A DNA stretch of 64,000 nt from Haloplanus rubicundus (GCF_003342675.1 NZ_CP031149.1:83063-147062), one strand, 5' to 3'; counted from the stretch's first letter, positions 35,333-44,255 are shown. Notes: generated by a model not told the origin, from the letters alone. Numbers and translations: made by a program.

Positions 35333-35442
35333 CAGGGTAAAATCGATCTCGTATGTGAAGGGAGTCATAGAATCGTTCACAGCCGATTTACTGCGGTGCA
35401 AGCGGTAGAAAATGTTGAATCATATATACTTACAGAAGCCGC

Positions 35443-35471
35443 TGCAAGATACAGAGGATACATACAGCACG
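35443..35471 (+). repeat. Module-boundary hairpin repeat R10
   Basis: TGCAAGATACAGAGGATACA then TACAGCACG. It continues as a 54-bp stretch (to 35518) shared with 47831-47885 (GGCTTCTT ... GGAGACGTTGAACCA). Left boundary of the CARF module; the other boundary is R1. No gene is seen in 35341-35580. Confidence 0.6.
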
Positions 35472-35580
35472 TCGGCTTCTTATTTTGATGCTGGAGACGT
35501 TGAACCACCCACTCAGTAAGCCCCTGGAGTGTCACTTCCGTGAAACCGAAAACCGAGATCGACAACGGGAATTAGAAGAG

Positions 35581-36348
35581 TTATACGAAACTTCGGAACG
35601 CGTTGACTGCTTCCCGGCCGTCATCGGTCAGCTCTACGCGCTTGCTTCGGCCTTCCTTTGATAGTTTGATGTAGCCTGCTTCTTTCAGTGGGTTGACTAT
35701 CTCCCGATCAAGGATTCGATACTGACCTTTATCTTTCACATCATGTTCGGTGATGAAGGGAAGTTCCATTTCCTCGCCTGCGTCAATTAGGTCTCCCTTT
35801 GTCACTACCTCTCCTTTATCGGAATGTCGCTGAATCAGAATCATCAACTTAATCAATTGATCGTCTGGCGCTTTGATATCATACTTTGGTAGCTCAACGA
35901 TATCCTTGATTTCCGACGGGGCGTCTTCATACTTCCCTGCTCGGACATAATACGGAGTGGCTTCAAAAACCATGCAAGCGATCATCCCCGCGATGGCGGT
36001 GACCTTGCTTCCGGTAGAGAGATTCACGTAGACATCTTCATTCTCATATTCTCTGATTTTATCGGCAAATTTCCCGAGAGAATTGTATAGATCGAATAGA
36101 TCGCAGTGAGTGAGTTCAATTTCGATGCCTCTCTTATCCAGTTCGGCTCTGACCACCTTGAGATACTCTGTCTCTTCTTCATCACCTTCGTGAGTCAGTA
36201 GGATCACTTTGTCTGCTTTGAGCCGTTCTGCACTTTCGTACACTCTTTCCTCTTCAAATCCGAGAGGCATTATGTGGATTCGACTAGCTATCTCTCGCTC
36301 CATCTCAGTTAGCATCCCCGATTCCATGGGACAGGTAACGTTCTCCAA
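35581..36348 (-). CDS. CARF-wHTH regulator (HFX_2341/DUF6293-like, Csa3-related)
   Basis: 255 residues. The N-terminal Rossmann domain (RIHIMPLGFEEERVYESAERL, VILLTHEGDEEETEYL, VYVNLSTGSKVTAIAGMIA) has the CARF pattern, including the NxSTGSK ligand loop. A C-terminal winged helix runs from about 165 to 250 (ILDREIVNPLKEAGYIKLSK). CARF domains bind cyclic oligoadenylates or related nucleotides. No cas genes are in the window. A 20-bp perfect palindrome lies 69 bp upstream of ATG 36348. Confidence 0.78.
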   Translation of the reverse strand: MENVTCPMESGMLTEMEREIASRIHIMPLGFEEERVYESAERLKADKVILLTHEGDEEETEYLKVVRAELDKRGIEIELTHCDLFDLYNSLGKFADKIREYENEDVYVNLSTGSKVTAIAGMIACMVFEATPYYVRAGKYEDAPSEIKDIVELPKYDIKAPDDQLIKLMILIQRHSDKGEVVTKGDLIDAGEEMELPFITEHDVKDKGQYRILDREIVNPLKEAGYIKLSKEGRSKRVELTDDGREAVNAFRSFV

Positions 36349-36416
36349 TAACGAGATAGTTTCGATTTCGCATACTATCCATACTATACGCCTAGAAGGT
36401 GTCCTGTAGCCGGTAT

Positions 36417-36436
36417 TTTCTAGGCTAGCCTAGAAA
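36417..36436. promoter_or_regulatory. 20-bp palindrome upstream of the CARF regulator
   Basis: TTTCTAGGCTAGCCTAGAAA, perfectly self-complementary. Probable autoregulatory operator of the CARF-wHTH protein; also about 280 bp upstream of the plus-strand HTH gene. Confidence 0.6.
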
Positions 36437-36545
36437 TACTCTCCATGAGTGCGAAAGTCTGCTACTGTCGCGACAATTTTTTAAGTCAACATACCGTACT
36501 ATCAGTTAGCACGATAGGACAATGTACAACTCAACGATAGTGTGG

Positions 36546-36700
36546 TTCAACCCATGCGCTGGGGCACTAAACCAAGCGAACATGGGTCGGAACGATACCG
36601 TACTGATGGTGGGTTGTGGGAGCCGTGAGAGCTCAGCCGCAAGTACTGGCTCTTGGGATTTGAAACTTGCCTATCATTCCAGGGCGGGTTGCCGAGAATG
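36546..36700 (+). other. Structured long 5' leader of the HTH gene
   Basis: A TATA-like run (caattttttaagtc) at about 36473-36486 implies transcription from near 36510, leaving some 200 nt untranslated. It contains ACCCATG/CATGGGT (36550-36556, 36581-36587) and GAGCC/GGCTC (36620-36624, 36648-36652). Frames through it are short. Possible riboregulator or small RNA. Confidence 0.4.
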
Positions 36701-36712
36701 GAGGTGATACAC

Positions 36713-37075
36713 ATGGCAACCATACACAAGGAGGTCAAGGACTTCCTGGACGACAACGGTCGGTCGACGACTGGAGATATGTCCAGCGAACTCGGGTACA
36801 CCACTCGGCAGGTTCGGAAGGCTTGCAAGGACCTCCTCGCTGACGACGAGATCGAAGGCTCAAAGTCTAAGCGCATTCCCGCGTACATAATCAACGGTGA
36901 GTACGTCGTTGTGACTGAGAGTCGAGGTCAACTCTTGGAGATCGTCAAGAAGCATCGACCCAGCGCTCATTCGCGAGCAAAGGCGATGTCGACGGACGAA
37001 CTCCAGAGTTTCGTCCGTGGCGATATCGCGGACGACGTCGTCGGAGGACCCGAAATCTGGGAGTTCTGGCAGTAG
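36713..37075 (+). CDS. Winged-helix DNA-binding protein
   Basis: 120 residues from ATG 36713, chosen because GGAGGTGAT, the strongest ribosome-binding site in this part, lies 8 nt upstream. The HTH is EVKDFLDDNGRSTTGDMSSE, LGYTTRQVRKACKDLLADDE. The C-terminus (QSFVRGDIADDVVGGPEIWEFWQ) is unrecognised. Divergent from the CARF gene and convergent with the 37102 gene. Confidence 0.65.
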   Translation: MATIHKEVKDFLDDNGRSTTGDMSSELGYTTRQVRKACKDLLADDEIEGSKSKRIPAYIINGEYVVVTESRGQLLEIVKKHRPSAHSRAKAMSTDELQSFVRGDIADDVVGGPEIWEFWQ

Positions 37076-37101
37076 GCCAGTCCCAGTGGTTGTATAGTGC
37101 G

Positions 37102-37497
37102 CTAGCTGTTTTCGCGTCCGTGGCAGACGGCTACTTCGATATCAGTAAACGGCGAGTCCTCTGGGCGGATGTAATCAATTCTGTCTGCGTGAGCGAACAA
37201 GCGTTGTATGTTCTTCTCGTCGATGCTGGCCGGACGATTTTCCGGACCATGAGGACCAGAATAAACAGCTTGGAACTTTCCGTCACCTCTATGCAACACG
37301 TAGTGTCCGCCCTCTGCAGACTCGAATCTCACACAAATTGAACTCTCAGAGTTCTGGAGGTCGACGATAAATTCCTCAAAGGACAATTCTAGATCGTGAG
37401 TATCGTCCTTGATCGTGTAATACTCGTCAATTTGTTTTCCTCGTGACTCGATTGGCGGCTCCTGTTTCCCCGGTCGGCGTGTGAGATTTCTACTCAT
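37102..37497 (-). CDS. Hypothetical protein
   Basis: 131 residues from ATG 37497. Not recognised. It has a basic N-terminus (MSRNLTRRPGKQEP), a beta-rich middle (CVRFESAEGGHYVLHRGDGK) and an acidic end. Within the same R10-R1 module as the CARF and HTH genes; no TTTGTCG leader. Confidence 0.55.
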   Translation of the reverse strand: MSRNLTRRPGKQEPPIESRGKQIDEYYTIKDDTHDLELSFEEFIVDLQNSESSICVRFESAEGGHYVLHRGDGKFQAVYSGPHGPENRPASIDEKNIQRLFAHADRIDYIRPEDSPFTDIEVAVCHGRENS

Positions 37498-37509
37498 TAT
37501 TGACCCCAC

Positions 37510-37984
37510 CTACCTTGTGAATCAGGCAGCAGGATTGTATAACCGGGGGATGAGCGAAATGCTTGATGGCCGACGATGAATACCATATTAGAGCCAATTC
37601 ACTTTCTCACGATCTCGTCGCTGGGCCTTCGGCGGCGCCTCGCGTGCGAACTGTTCAAAAGAATTTCTCGAATATTTGTCCTGCAGTTAAAATCACAATC
37701 GGAATACCGACCAACACAAAGGTAGCCACGAGGAACTCGCTGAGACTCTCCGAACCAACGCCACCGTACTAGAAAAGTACCCACATCTGGTCCTGCCCGT
37801 CTATTATTTCACGTCAGTATACCTATTGTGTTGCTGCCTGTCTCCACTATCTCGAGTGCTTCTCTTCGCCCGCTATTTAAGCAGATTGCCGTGCAAGATA
37901 CGCGCGCTGTATCTTGCACGCGAGTCTTGACAAGACTTGGATAGACAGAGAGCGCAGAGCTTTCTATGACAGGCTCTCTCGTAA
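37510..37984. other. Intergenic region with boundary repeat
   Basis: No gene supported over 475 bp; moderately AT-rich. Its main content is repeat R1 (37891-37977). Confidence 0.4.
37891..37919 (-). repeat. Module-boundary hairpin repeat R1
   Basis: GTGCAAGATAC, 7 nt, GTATCTTGCAC: the best hairpin of the family. The copy extends to 37977 (CTTGACAAG, GGATAGACAG, TTTCTATGACAGGCTC) and is about 80 per cent identical to R2 over 82 bp. It lies just past the 3' end of the 37985 gene. Confidence 0.65.
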
Positions 37985-38749
37985 TCAACCGACGGTAGTG
38001 GGATGCACACTCAGGGTGAATGCCGGGACGATCCACAGTTCCTCGTCGGCGCTGCCGTACTCGGGGTGAGTGTAGTTGCTGGGGTCATCGGGGACATTGT
38101 AGCCGTCGATGAGGTTCATGAACTGCCCGGCCCGACAGATCGCGGTTCCGTCCTCGTCGTAGAGGTAAACGTCGGGTTCGGGGTCGAGGTCAGCTTCAGA
38201 GCCTTTCGAGAGGCGATCGCACCAATCGGTGCGGTTGTGGGCTTTGTTAAACAGTTCAAGACCACGTTCGCTCGCGACGGGGACGGCCTCAGGAAGTGCG
38301 CCCCAGTCAATATTGAACGGACGAACGTCTGACTCGTCGGCTTCATGGAGAAGTTCAAACGATCGTCCATCGTAGCCGGCGGGCTTCTTTGGGGCGTTCT
38401 CTTGAGCGTCGAATGCGAGGGTGGCCTTAACGATCGCCTCAAAGCGAGACCTCGCCGGCACGACGGTGAACGCCAGATCGTCGATACGTTTCTCGTAGGT
38501 CACGGAGAGGTCGTCGTGGAGGGGTGCATAGGGATCCTCCGATTCAACTTCCTCGTCGCGATCACACTCCTTACAGAGATTCCGATCAGGGTCAACGGGG
38601 CGGTCACACTGTGCACATCGCGGGGCTTCGTCGACTGGGGAATCGCCAGGATCGCTGGGGCCGTAGTGCTCGTTTTCGTAAGACGTCCCTCTGAAGTCGT
38701 CTTCGTCATAGAATCTGCGGTCGTCATCCCAAGGGCTGTCGATGGTCAT
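37985..38749 (-). CDS. Hypothetical protein with N-terminal zinc ribbon
   Basis: 254 residues from ATG 38749. An acidic N-terminus precedes CAQCDRPVDPDRNLCKEC, a zinc ribbon. The remainder is unrecognised but its tail (VYLYDEDGTAICRAGQFM) resembles that of 31046-31633. A TATA-like cgtttataag lies about 45 nt upstream, and no TTTGTCG leader is visible, unlike most backbone genes. Confidence 0.6.
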   Translation of the reverse strand: MTIDSPWDDDRRFYDEDDFRGTSYENEHYGPSDPGDSPVDEAPRCAQCDRPVDPDRNLCKECDRDEEVESEDPYAPLHDDLSVTYEKRIDDLAFTVVPARSRFEAIVKATLAFDAQENAPKKPAGYDGRSFELLHEADESDVRPFNIDWGALPEAVPVASERGLELFNKAHNRTDWCDRLSKGSEADLDPEPDVYLYDEDGTAICRAGQFMNLIDGYNVPDDPSNYTHPEYGSADEELWIVPAFTLSVHPTTVG

Positions 38750-38881
38750 TGAGAGGCTCCCTACTCCACAATATGCCATCATCTCTTATAAACGAGCGCG
38801 AGCACCGATGACGATCTAGTAGCAAAAGCGGGGTCACTGAGAGCGGGCCCGAGATGTGGCCTGATCGCGAGAATCGGCTTC

Positions 38882-39313
38882 TTAGCGGCGCTGGCCGTTC
38901 TCGAACAAAAAGAGGGTGTTGGCCTCCTTCCCGCCGAGGGTCCGCTGATCGGTGGCAGTATCCGCAAACAGCGTCCCCTGGAGGCCGGACGCGTCCTCGG
39001 GGACCGTCCTCTCACCGTTCTGAGCGCGGATGGCCGCGGGAGGACGGTCGTCGATGAACTCGTCGGAGCCACCGGTCTCAATTCGAGAGGAGCGCTCTCC
39101 AGTGTCAACGTCGACTCCGTGGTGAAAGAGTGTGGTCTCGAAGGGTTCGTCGTTGAGAGCAAGCAAACCCGCCTCGTCGACGGTCTTCGTCTCGGGGGTT
39201 TCAGAGTCGTCCTGGGCCTCACTTTCGGCTGTCACGAAAACAGACTGGTGATGTACACTGAACGAGGGGTGTTGAGTCGGTGCGCTGGTGCTGGTGTCGG
39301 TATCGTCAGTCAT
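38882..39313 (-). CDS. Hypothetical acidic protein
   Basis: 143 residues. Ser/Thr/Asp-rich N-terminus, probably disordered. A segment LLALNDEPFETTLFHHGVDV is followed by a C-terminal stretch ending NTLFLFENGQRR. Not recognised. Single-gene operon behind leader L7. Confidence 0.55.
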   Translation of the reverse strand: MTDDTDTSTSAPTQHPSFSVHHQSVFVTAESEAQDDSETPETKTVDEAGLLALNDEPFETTLFHHGVDVDTGERSSRIETGGSDEFIDDRPPAAIRAQNGERTVPEDASGLQGTLFADTATDQRTLGGKEANTLFLFENGQRR

Positions 39314-39351
39314 GGGTCGTGTGGGCTAGTGATGCAGATGGGACAGGCGTT

Positions 39352-39375
39352 CCCGCACCGCGTCGGGGGCGACAA
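39352..39375 (-). promoter_or_regulatory. TTTGTCG hairpin leader, copy L7
   Basis: Minus strand TTTGTCGCCC then a CCCG/CGGG stem around ACGCGGTG; 38 nt before ATG 39313. Confidence 0.55.
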
Positions 39376-39438
39376 ATGAGCAGGCGGTAGGCGGGCCGGG
39401 GGTGAACTGGCACTGATAGATGCAGGCCTGCCGGGGCA

Positions 39439-40299
39439 CTAGACCTCGAATTCCAATGTATGGTCGGACGTGGAGCCGTCGAAGTTTGTATTCCCATTGA
39501 GGAGGGAGATACGGAGCGTATCGAAGTCTCCATCGAGGGTTCCTGTCATCAAAATAGGCCCGTACCAGAACCCTGCTCCGTCGCGAATCTTGCTCTCGGA
39601 GCAGCTAGGGTCGTGGCTGTATCCGAGCGAGATTGTCGCGGTCGATCCCCGGACGTAGAGATGGTTTACGCCGAAGAAGCCGCATTTGTCTCGGTAGTGG
39701 AGACCCCCCGTCGCCGTGAACACTCTATTGTCGTCGACGGTGAGTTCGAGACTGTCCATCCGGTAGTTCGTGCCGGGCGGGCTCACGACCCAGTCCTCAA
39801 TGGTCGAGTTGTGGACGGTCACGTCAGCGAGTGCTTTCCCGGGCTCGGGATCGTTGTAATACGGGTTCCACTCGTTCGTGGGTGGTGAGGTGATCGGCCC
39901 GACGTAGGCACGATTTAGCGGGTTGAATCGATGATGAAATCTGACCCGTGATGGAGAGAGGTCGCCAGGCATCACACCAGGACCTTTCGGCAGTCCCTTC
40001 GGTCCGTCTACGTCAGGGTCAGAGTCGGAGATTGATTCGGGGGTTCTCTCGCTGGTGTCGGGTTGGATCGTCGCCGTGGGCGTTCTCGCAGGAGTCTGCT
40101 CGCCACCGGTTTCAGTTTCGTCTTCGTCAGTCGTGTTCTGCTCGGCATTAACGGGGTCTGCGCCGAAGACGCTGAGACATCCAGCGAGGCTGGCGAGCCC
40201 AACTGTCCCAATACTGCCGAGGGCAGCCCGACGGGGTACTTTTTGAGTATCACTGTGAGTGGCTGTCTTCGAGCGGGAGGGCGGATTATGAGCGGGCAT
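39439..40299 (-). CDS. Tat-exported lipoprotein
   Basis: 286 residues from ATG 40299. The signal peptide has twin Arg (KVPRRAALGSIG) and a lipobox ending in Cys41 (LASLAGC), typical of haloarchaeal Tat lipoproteins anchored outside the cell. A Thr/Glu-rich linker follows. The C-terminal 180 residues are beta-rich (YVGPITSPPTNEWNPYYND, NHLYVRGSTATISLGYSHD) and unrecognised. Surface or adhesion role possible. It lies 20 nt downstream of the 40319 gene. Confidence 0.7.
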   Translation of the reverse strand: MPAHNPPSRSKTATHSDTQKVPRRAALGSIGTVGLASLAGCLSVFGADPVNAEQNTTDEDETETGGEQTPARTPTATIQPDTSERTPESISDSDPDVDGPKGLPKGPGVMPGDLSPSRVRFHHRFNPLNRAYVGPITSPPTNEWNPYYNDPEPGKALADVTVHNSTIEDWVVSPPGTNYRMDSLELTVDDNRVFTATGGLHYRDKCGFFGVNHLYVRGSTATISLGYSHDPSCSESKIRDGAGFWYGPILMTGTLDGDFDTLRISLLNGNTNFDGSTSDHTLEFEV

Positions 40300-40318
40300 C
40301 GTGAGAGCGGTCCTATTC

Positions 40319-40663
40319 CTACACCTGCTCGCGTTCGTCGCTGGACCGGTCTGCCTCCAGTGCTCGTTTCGCCCGGAGCTGTCGGGCCTCACATTCGGTA
40401 AGGGCCTCTTCGGGGACGCTGAGGTAATCGAGCGCCCAGTCTTCGATTTCGGGGAGCGTCATCGGGTAAGGGAGTTCGTGATGCCCGACGGGACGGGCGA
40501 GGAAGGAGCCATCATCGTCGCGAATGTCTTTATTATAGAATCCAAGGAAGTATCGCTCGAGGCCGTCCACTCCTGGACCATCCATAATGGTGATCATGGT
40601 GAAGGAGCCCGGTTCAAACAGTGATTCGAGGCTGAGGGTTGGGTATGTGGAGGTGATGTTCAC
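40319..40663 (-). CDS. Hypothetical protein
   Basis: 114 residues from GTG 40663, or 92 from ATG 40597 (MITIMDGPG). Not recognised. It has a beta-rich N-terminus (RYFLGFYNKDIRDDDGSF) and a helical charged end. Precedes the lipoprotein gene in one operon. Confidence 0.5.
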   Translation of the reverse strand: MNITSTYPTLSLESLFEPGSFTMITIMDGPGVDGLERYFLGFYNKDIRDDDGSFLARPVGHHELPYPMTLPEIEDWALDYLSVPEEALTECEARQLRAKRALEADRSSDEREQV

Positions 40664-40721
40664 AAGTACAGTCGGAGCGGGCTTGGTAATAAGCGAGACC
40701 GAATTACATCAAATGTGGCGG

Positions 40722-41939
40722 CTACAGCACTTGTGAGGGGCATGTCTCGTCTGTCTTGACCCCGTTGGTATCGTCCACACAGAACTGCCTATTCCACAAG
40801 TCGATCTGGAGTCGTTCGCAGAACCGACACCAGGCGGTGTTTTCCTCGTATGGATGTCGATTCGGATCGAGCAGGTTTCCACAGATACACTCAATCAACG
40901 GGTCGGCAACGTCAGGACGGCTCGACTCCCCGGCACCGAACGCGCTGAGGGGAACGACCCGCGAGCGCTCGGGTTCGGCCGCTGGGTCTGCCGCCTCGTC
41001 GGCGTAGGCAGCTGCGATGAGTTCGTCGACGGCATCACCGTAGTCCATGTACGCTTGGAGAGTGCGAATCCACGCAGGGACGCGGTCTGCCCACTCGGGA
41101 TCAGTCACCCGAGCATAAGCGGCTTTTGAGTGCCAGGACGTCGTATCGGCCGAATCGAGTGCCCGGAGGGTCCCGGCGTCTTCAAGAACGGTCTTCGAGA
41201 TTCCGAACCCGTGGAGCGCATACTTCGAGGGGATGGCGTCGCGCAACTCCCGAATGATCGCCCGAACTTCGCTTGTTTTGTTCGGGCGAAGAATTGACCC
41301 GATGCCAAGCGTTGGTGAGGCGAGGCCGTGCTCTTTGAGGTAGTCGAACGACCACAGATACCCTTCGATATCGTGCCCCTGCAAGACGGCAACGGGTTCG
41401 GCGGTGAGACCGGCGTCCTCCGCAGCTTCCAAGCAGTAGACGTGGTCGCGTATTGACCACTCCTGGTGGGTGCGGATATCCCGGTCGGCGTCGCGAAGAA
41501 GATCGAGGGCACACGCCCAATCCCGGAGCGTGTACTTTTCGATTTGATCGTCGTACTCGCTCAAGTAGGCAACATAGTCGTCGATGCTCGTCGGATAATG
41601 GTTGAACTTCTTCTGAACGCTGTACCCGCCGGAATCGATGAACCAGTTCGGCCCCTCGAAAGGGCGATTGTCCCGGCGAGCGTAGGATATCATCGCGTAT
41701 CCGGGGTGTGGGATGGCGTTGAGGTCGACACCAGCAGCGAGAAGCGCTTCCAGGTCGTCGAGATCGAGTGCGTCGGGATTTGTGGCGGCAAGTGCAGCCG
41801 TCCCGATGGCTTTTCGCGATGATCCGGACCCGACCGTGTAGTGGAACTTGAACCGCACACTCTCCTGTACTCCGGGCGATAGCGATTCACCGTGAGAAGG
41901 CGATTGCTGACCGGGACTGGCGGGTGCTTCTGAGGACAT
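40722..41939 (-). CDS. TGT-superfamily protein, DpdA-like
   Basis: 405 residues from ATG 41939. The TGT signature is visible: NWFIDSGGYSV (the conserved Asp of DSGG), DWACALDLL, VAVLQGHDIEGYLWSF, LGIGSILRP, YALHGFGIS and LDSADTTSWH. A C-terminal zinc site is CICGNLLDP ... CRFCERL. Families are tRNA-guanine transglycosylases and their DNA-acting relatives DpdA, which insert 7-deazaguanines into DNA. Plasmid location and neighbours favour a DNA-acting type. Leader L8 precedes it. Confidence 0.7.
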   Translation of the reverse strand: MSSEAPASPGQQSPSHGESLSPGVQESVRFKFHYTVGSGSSRKAIGTAALAATNPDALDLDDLEALLAAGVDLNAIPHPGYAMISYARRDNRPFEGPNWFIDSGGYSVQKKFNHYPTSIDDYVAYLSEYDDQIEKYTLRDWACALDLLRDADRDIRTHQEWSIRDHVYCLEAAEDAGLTAEPVAVLQGHDIEGYLWSFDYLKEHGLASPTLGIGSILRPNKTSEVRAIIRELRDAIPSKYALHGFGISKTVLEDAGTLRALDSADTTSWHSKAAYARVTDPEWADRVPAWIRTLQAYMDYGDAVDELIAAAYADEAADPAAEPERSRVVPLSAFGAGESSRPDVADPLIECICGNLLDPNRHPYEENTAWCRFCERLQIDLWNRQFCVDDTNGVKTDETCPSQVL

Positions 41940-41949
41940 CGTCTCTGAT

Positions 41950-41976
41950 CTCGCGCACCCTCCAGCGAGCGACAAA
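41950..41976 (-). promoter_or_regulatory. TTTGTCG hairpin leader, copy L8
   Basis: Minus strand TTTGTCG then stem CTCGC/GCGAG around TGGAGGGTGC; 10 nt before ATG 41939. Stem sequence differs from the common C/G run but remains paired. Confidence 0.6.
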
Positions 41977-42354
41977 CGGAGGCAGTCGGGTGGCTTGGCG
42001 ACCGAGCAATTCGGGGTTAACGAGATGCACAGTTTGTCGCAGATTGAATCGGAGTCGAAATCTCAGCTATTTGATTCGTCCAGGAGTTCGATGGTGACGA
42101 CCGCCTCAAGATGATGCCACAGTAGACCAGACCGAAACGTCTCAGTAAGGGTTGTTGCACAATCACAGCGTGTCATAGAATTAGTCTCAGCCGGTTAGCA
42201 GGACTGCGCACTGAGCGACAAAGGAACTACTAGACACGATTGATATCTAAAGTGGTATACAAGATATAGAGCGTGAGTTCAGCAGAAGAATTGATCTTCG
42301 ACTCTAAGTATTAGACGACTAAAATATTTGTAAGAAGGGCTGCATGCTGCCACT
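41977..42354. other. Intergenic region with R6
   Basis: No gene seen. It contains a short GAGCGACAAA match at 42213-42222 and repeat R6; AT-rich towards the 42355 start, with a TATA-like aaaatatttg at about 42319. Confidence 0.4.
42256..42284 (+). repeat. Module-boundary repeat R6
   Basis: TATACAAGATATAGAGCGTG then AGTTCAGCAG. Left boundary of the single-gene module 42355-44106, with R2 inverted at the right. Confidence 0.5.
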
Positions 42355-44106
42355 ATGTCGGAGAAGCCTCAGGTTCGGACCCTCATTAAGAACCCGAATA
42401 GGTTCAACGAAATCTCAAGTCAGTATGATAATGACGTAGACTGCTATGAGAACCTTCTCAGACAGGCTAAACGCTCACTGGAGACATTTGAAGAATATGC
42501 TGAATTCCACTCGATTTGTCTTGAACACGGACCGACGTCATACGTTAAAGAACAGCTTGAAGCGAACGCTGTCCGATCATTAAAAAATATGGTGTTACAA
42601 ACGAGTACCGCCGGTAAACGGTTCCCGATTCACACAGCAGCGCAGTTCCGTCACCGTGTAGAATTATACCGTGATTTAGGTATTGAATCGGTGACCCAAC
42701 GCTCGGCTGCTTTTACACTGCTTGAATATATTTTCGATGCTGTCGAAGATCAAGCTCGTGACAAAGACGAAGGATACGGCTACAAAGTCCTCAGCCGACT
42801 GTTGTGTGAACAACCCACTCCTGCAGGCGACCTTACTGCAATTTTGGTCCGCGCTCGATTCGTTGTTGGCGCGTTGACAGCGGGTCGGCAGATGTCGCTG
42901 GATACGTTTGCTGGTGAGATGATTGCAAACTTGCCAGACCCTAAAAAAGACGATGGAGCAACGGCTTCAGAACAACTTCAAAGAAGTCAAGAACGAAATT
43001 ATGAGGATTCAGAAAAAGTAGAGCTAGCCGCGTCGGCACTGTCCCGGGGTGGGGGTGAAGAGATACTGGAAGAATATCTCTATCTGAGTGCAAGAGAAGT
43101 CCCCGAACAATATCGACACGGAGGCGATAACCCGTGGCGAGGTGAACTCCAGCTTGCAGTCCACCAGTGGGAATGTATATTGAACACTTTTTCTGAAACC
43201 TATTCAAGCGAACGCCGCGCTCGCAGCCGATCCTATTATCACATCGTCCAAGGGGAGCTGAGTAGTGGCGGACAATGGCGATCACAACGTGATGAGCGAT
43301 CTCTGCCGGATGTGAATTTCTTGCGTGCTACAAACCATTATGTCAATGCAGCAGTTGAAATCCGTGAGATTGACCCAGCCCGATATATTAAGTATCTCAG
43401 CAAATCATTCCGTCATCAAGCTACTGCGGCACATTACAGAGAGTGGGGACCATGCCGCGGATGGTTAGCGACTCAAAAGATACACGAGCAGGCAATTGAA
43501 ATCGTAATTAATGCTGTCGATGAATTTGATGAGACTGAGCGCCTCAACGAAACGCTATCAGAGACGGTTGCTCGACATAATTTCCGGGAGCACAGAGCGG
43601 CTGCAGTGGTCGCATTTGAGCAAAGAGATATTGACGGGATATCCAACGAAATAGAGGAAGCGCAATCTTACATAGATATTCTCGACTCACCCAGACGGGG
43701 ACTAATCGATTCACTGGAGGATCTTGCGGAGGCGCTGCTGTTTGAGGAGACTGGCGAATATGCCGAAGCTATCAAGAAGTATCAGACAACATCGCATCCG
43801 AAATTGGACGTTGAAAAACGGACGCACCTCGTTGAGGTTAAAAGAGCCATCAACAACGGCCAGTATGCAACTGCAAAAGACACTGCAGAAAGTGAGTTTG
43901 GGGAGACACCGATCTACACGGCTGTCGTGGTTGCTACTGGTGAATCACTCAGCTCACGACCAGCAATTAAACCACCTGTTTTGAGTGGTGTAAGCGCAAT
44001 CGATGAGGAGTCGAAGTGGTTGCTCACATATCTTGTGTATCTGCTTAGTGCCGCTGATACTGATATTGGATCTACAACTATCGAGCAAATTCTTTATGAG
44101 CTGTGA
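42355..44106 (+). CDS. Helical-repeat protein of unknown function
   Basis: 583 residues, almost entirely helical with TPR-like pairs (AFTLLEYIFDAVEDQARDKD, YAEAIKKYQTTSHPKLDVEK, INNGQYATAKDTAESEFGE). There is no membrane segment or catalytic motif. It is clearly more AT-rich than the backbone and has its own promoter. It is the only gene between R6 and R2, so it looks like imported cargo. Single large helical proteins in such islands are sometimes defence or regulatory genes, but nothing here proves it. Confidence 0.6.
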   Translation: MSEKPQVRTLIKNPNRFNEISSQYDNDVDCYENLLRQAKRSLETFEEYAEFHSICLEHGPTSYVKEQLEANAVRSLKNMVLQTSTAGKRFPIHTAAQFRHRVELYRDLGIESVTQRSAAFTLLEYIFDAVEDQARDKDEGYGYKVLSRLLCEQPTPAGDLTAILVRARFVVGALTAGRQMSLDTFAGEMIANLPDPKKDDGATASEQLQRSQERNYEDSEKVELAASALSRGGGEEILEEYLYLSAREVPEQYRHGGDNPWRGELQLAVHQWECILNTFSETYSSERRARSRSYYHIVQGELSSGGQWRSQRDERSLPDVNFLRATNHYVNAAVEIREIDPARYIKYLSKSFRHQATAAHYREWGPCRGWLATQKIHEQAIEIVINAVDEFDETERLNETLSETVARHNFREHRAAAVVAFEQRDIDGISNEIEEAQSYIDILDSPRRGLIDSLEDLAEALLFEETGEYAEAIKKYQTTSHPKLDVEKRTHLVEVKRAINNGQYATAKDTAESEFGETPIYTAVVVATGESLSSRPAIKPPVLSGVSAIDEESKWLLTYLVYLLSAADTDIGSTTIEQILYEL

Positions 44107-44186
44107 ATTCTGCTGGAGTCCTTCGAAAAAGTACTTGTGCTTGTTTCGGCAGCTTTGGCCGTCAAGTCTCTTAGGTTTTCAAGTGT

Positions 44187-44215
44187 GAGATACGCGCGTT
44201 GTATCTTGCAGGTGG
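44187..44215 (-). repeat. Module-boundary repeat R2
   Basis: GAGATACGCGCGTTGTATCT then TGCAG. The extended copy (44187-44272) matches R1 and contains the last codons and stop of the 44256 gene. Confidence 0.6.
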
Positions 44216-44255
44216 GGCTTGACAAGAGTCGGATAGACAGACCGTGCGAAGTTTT

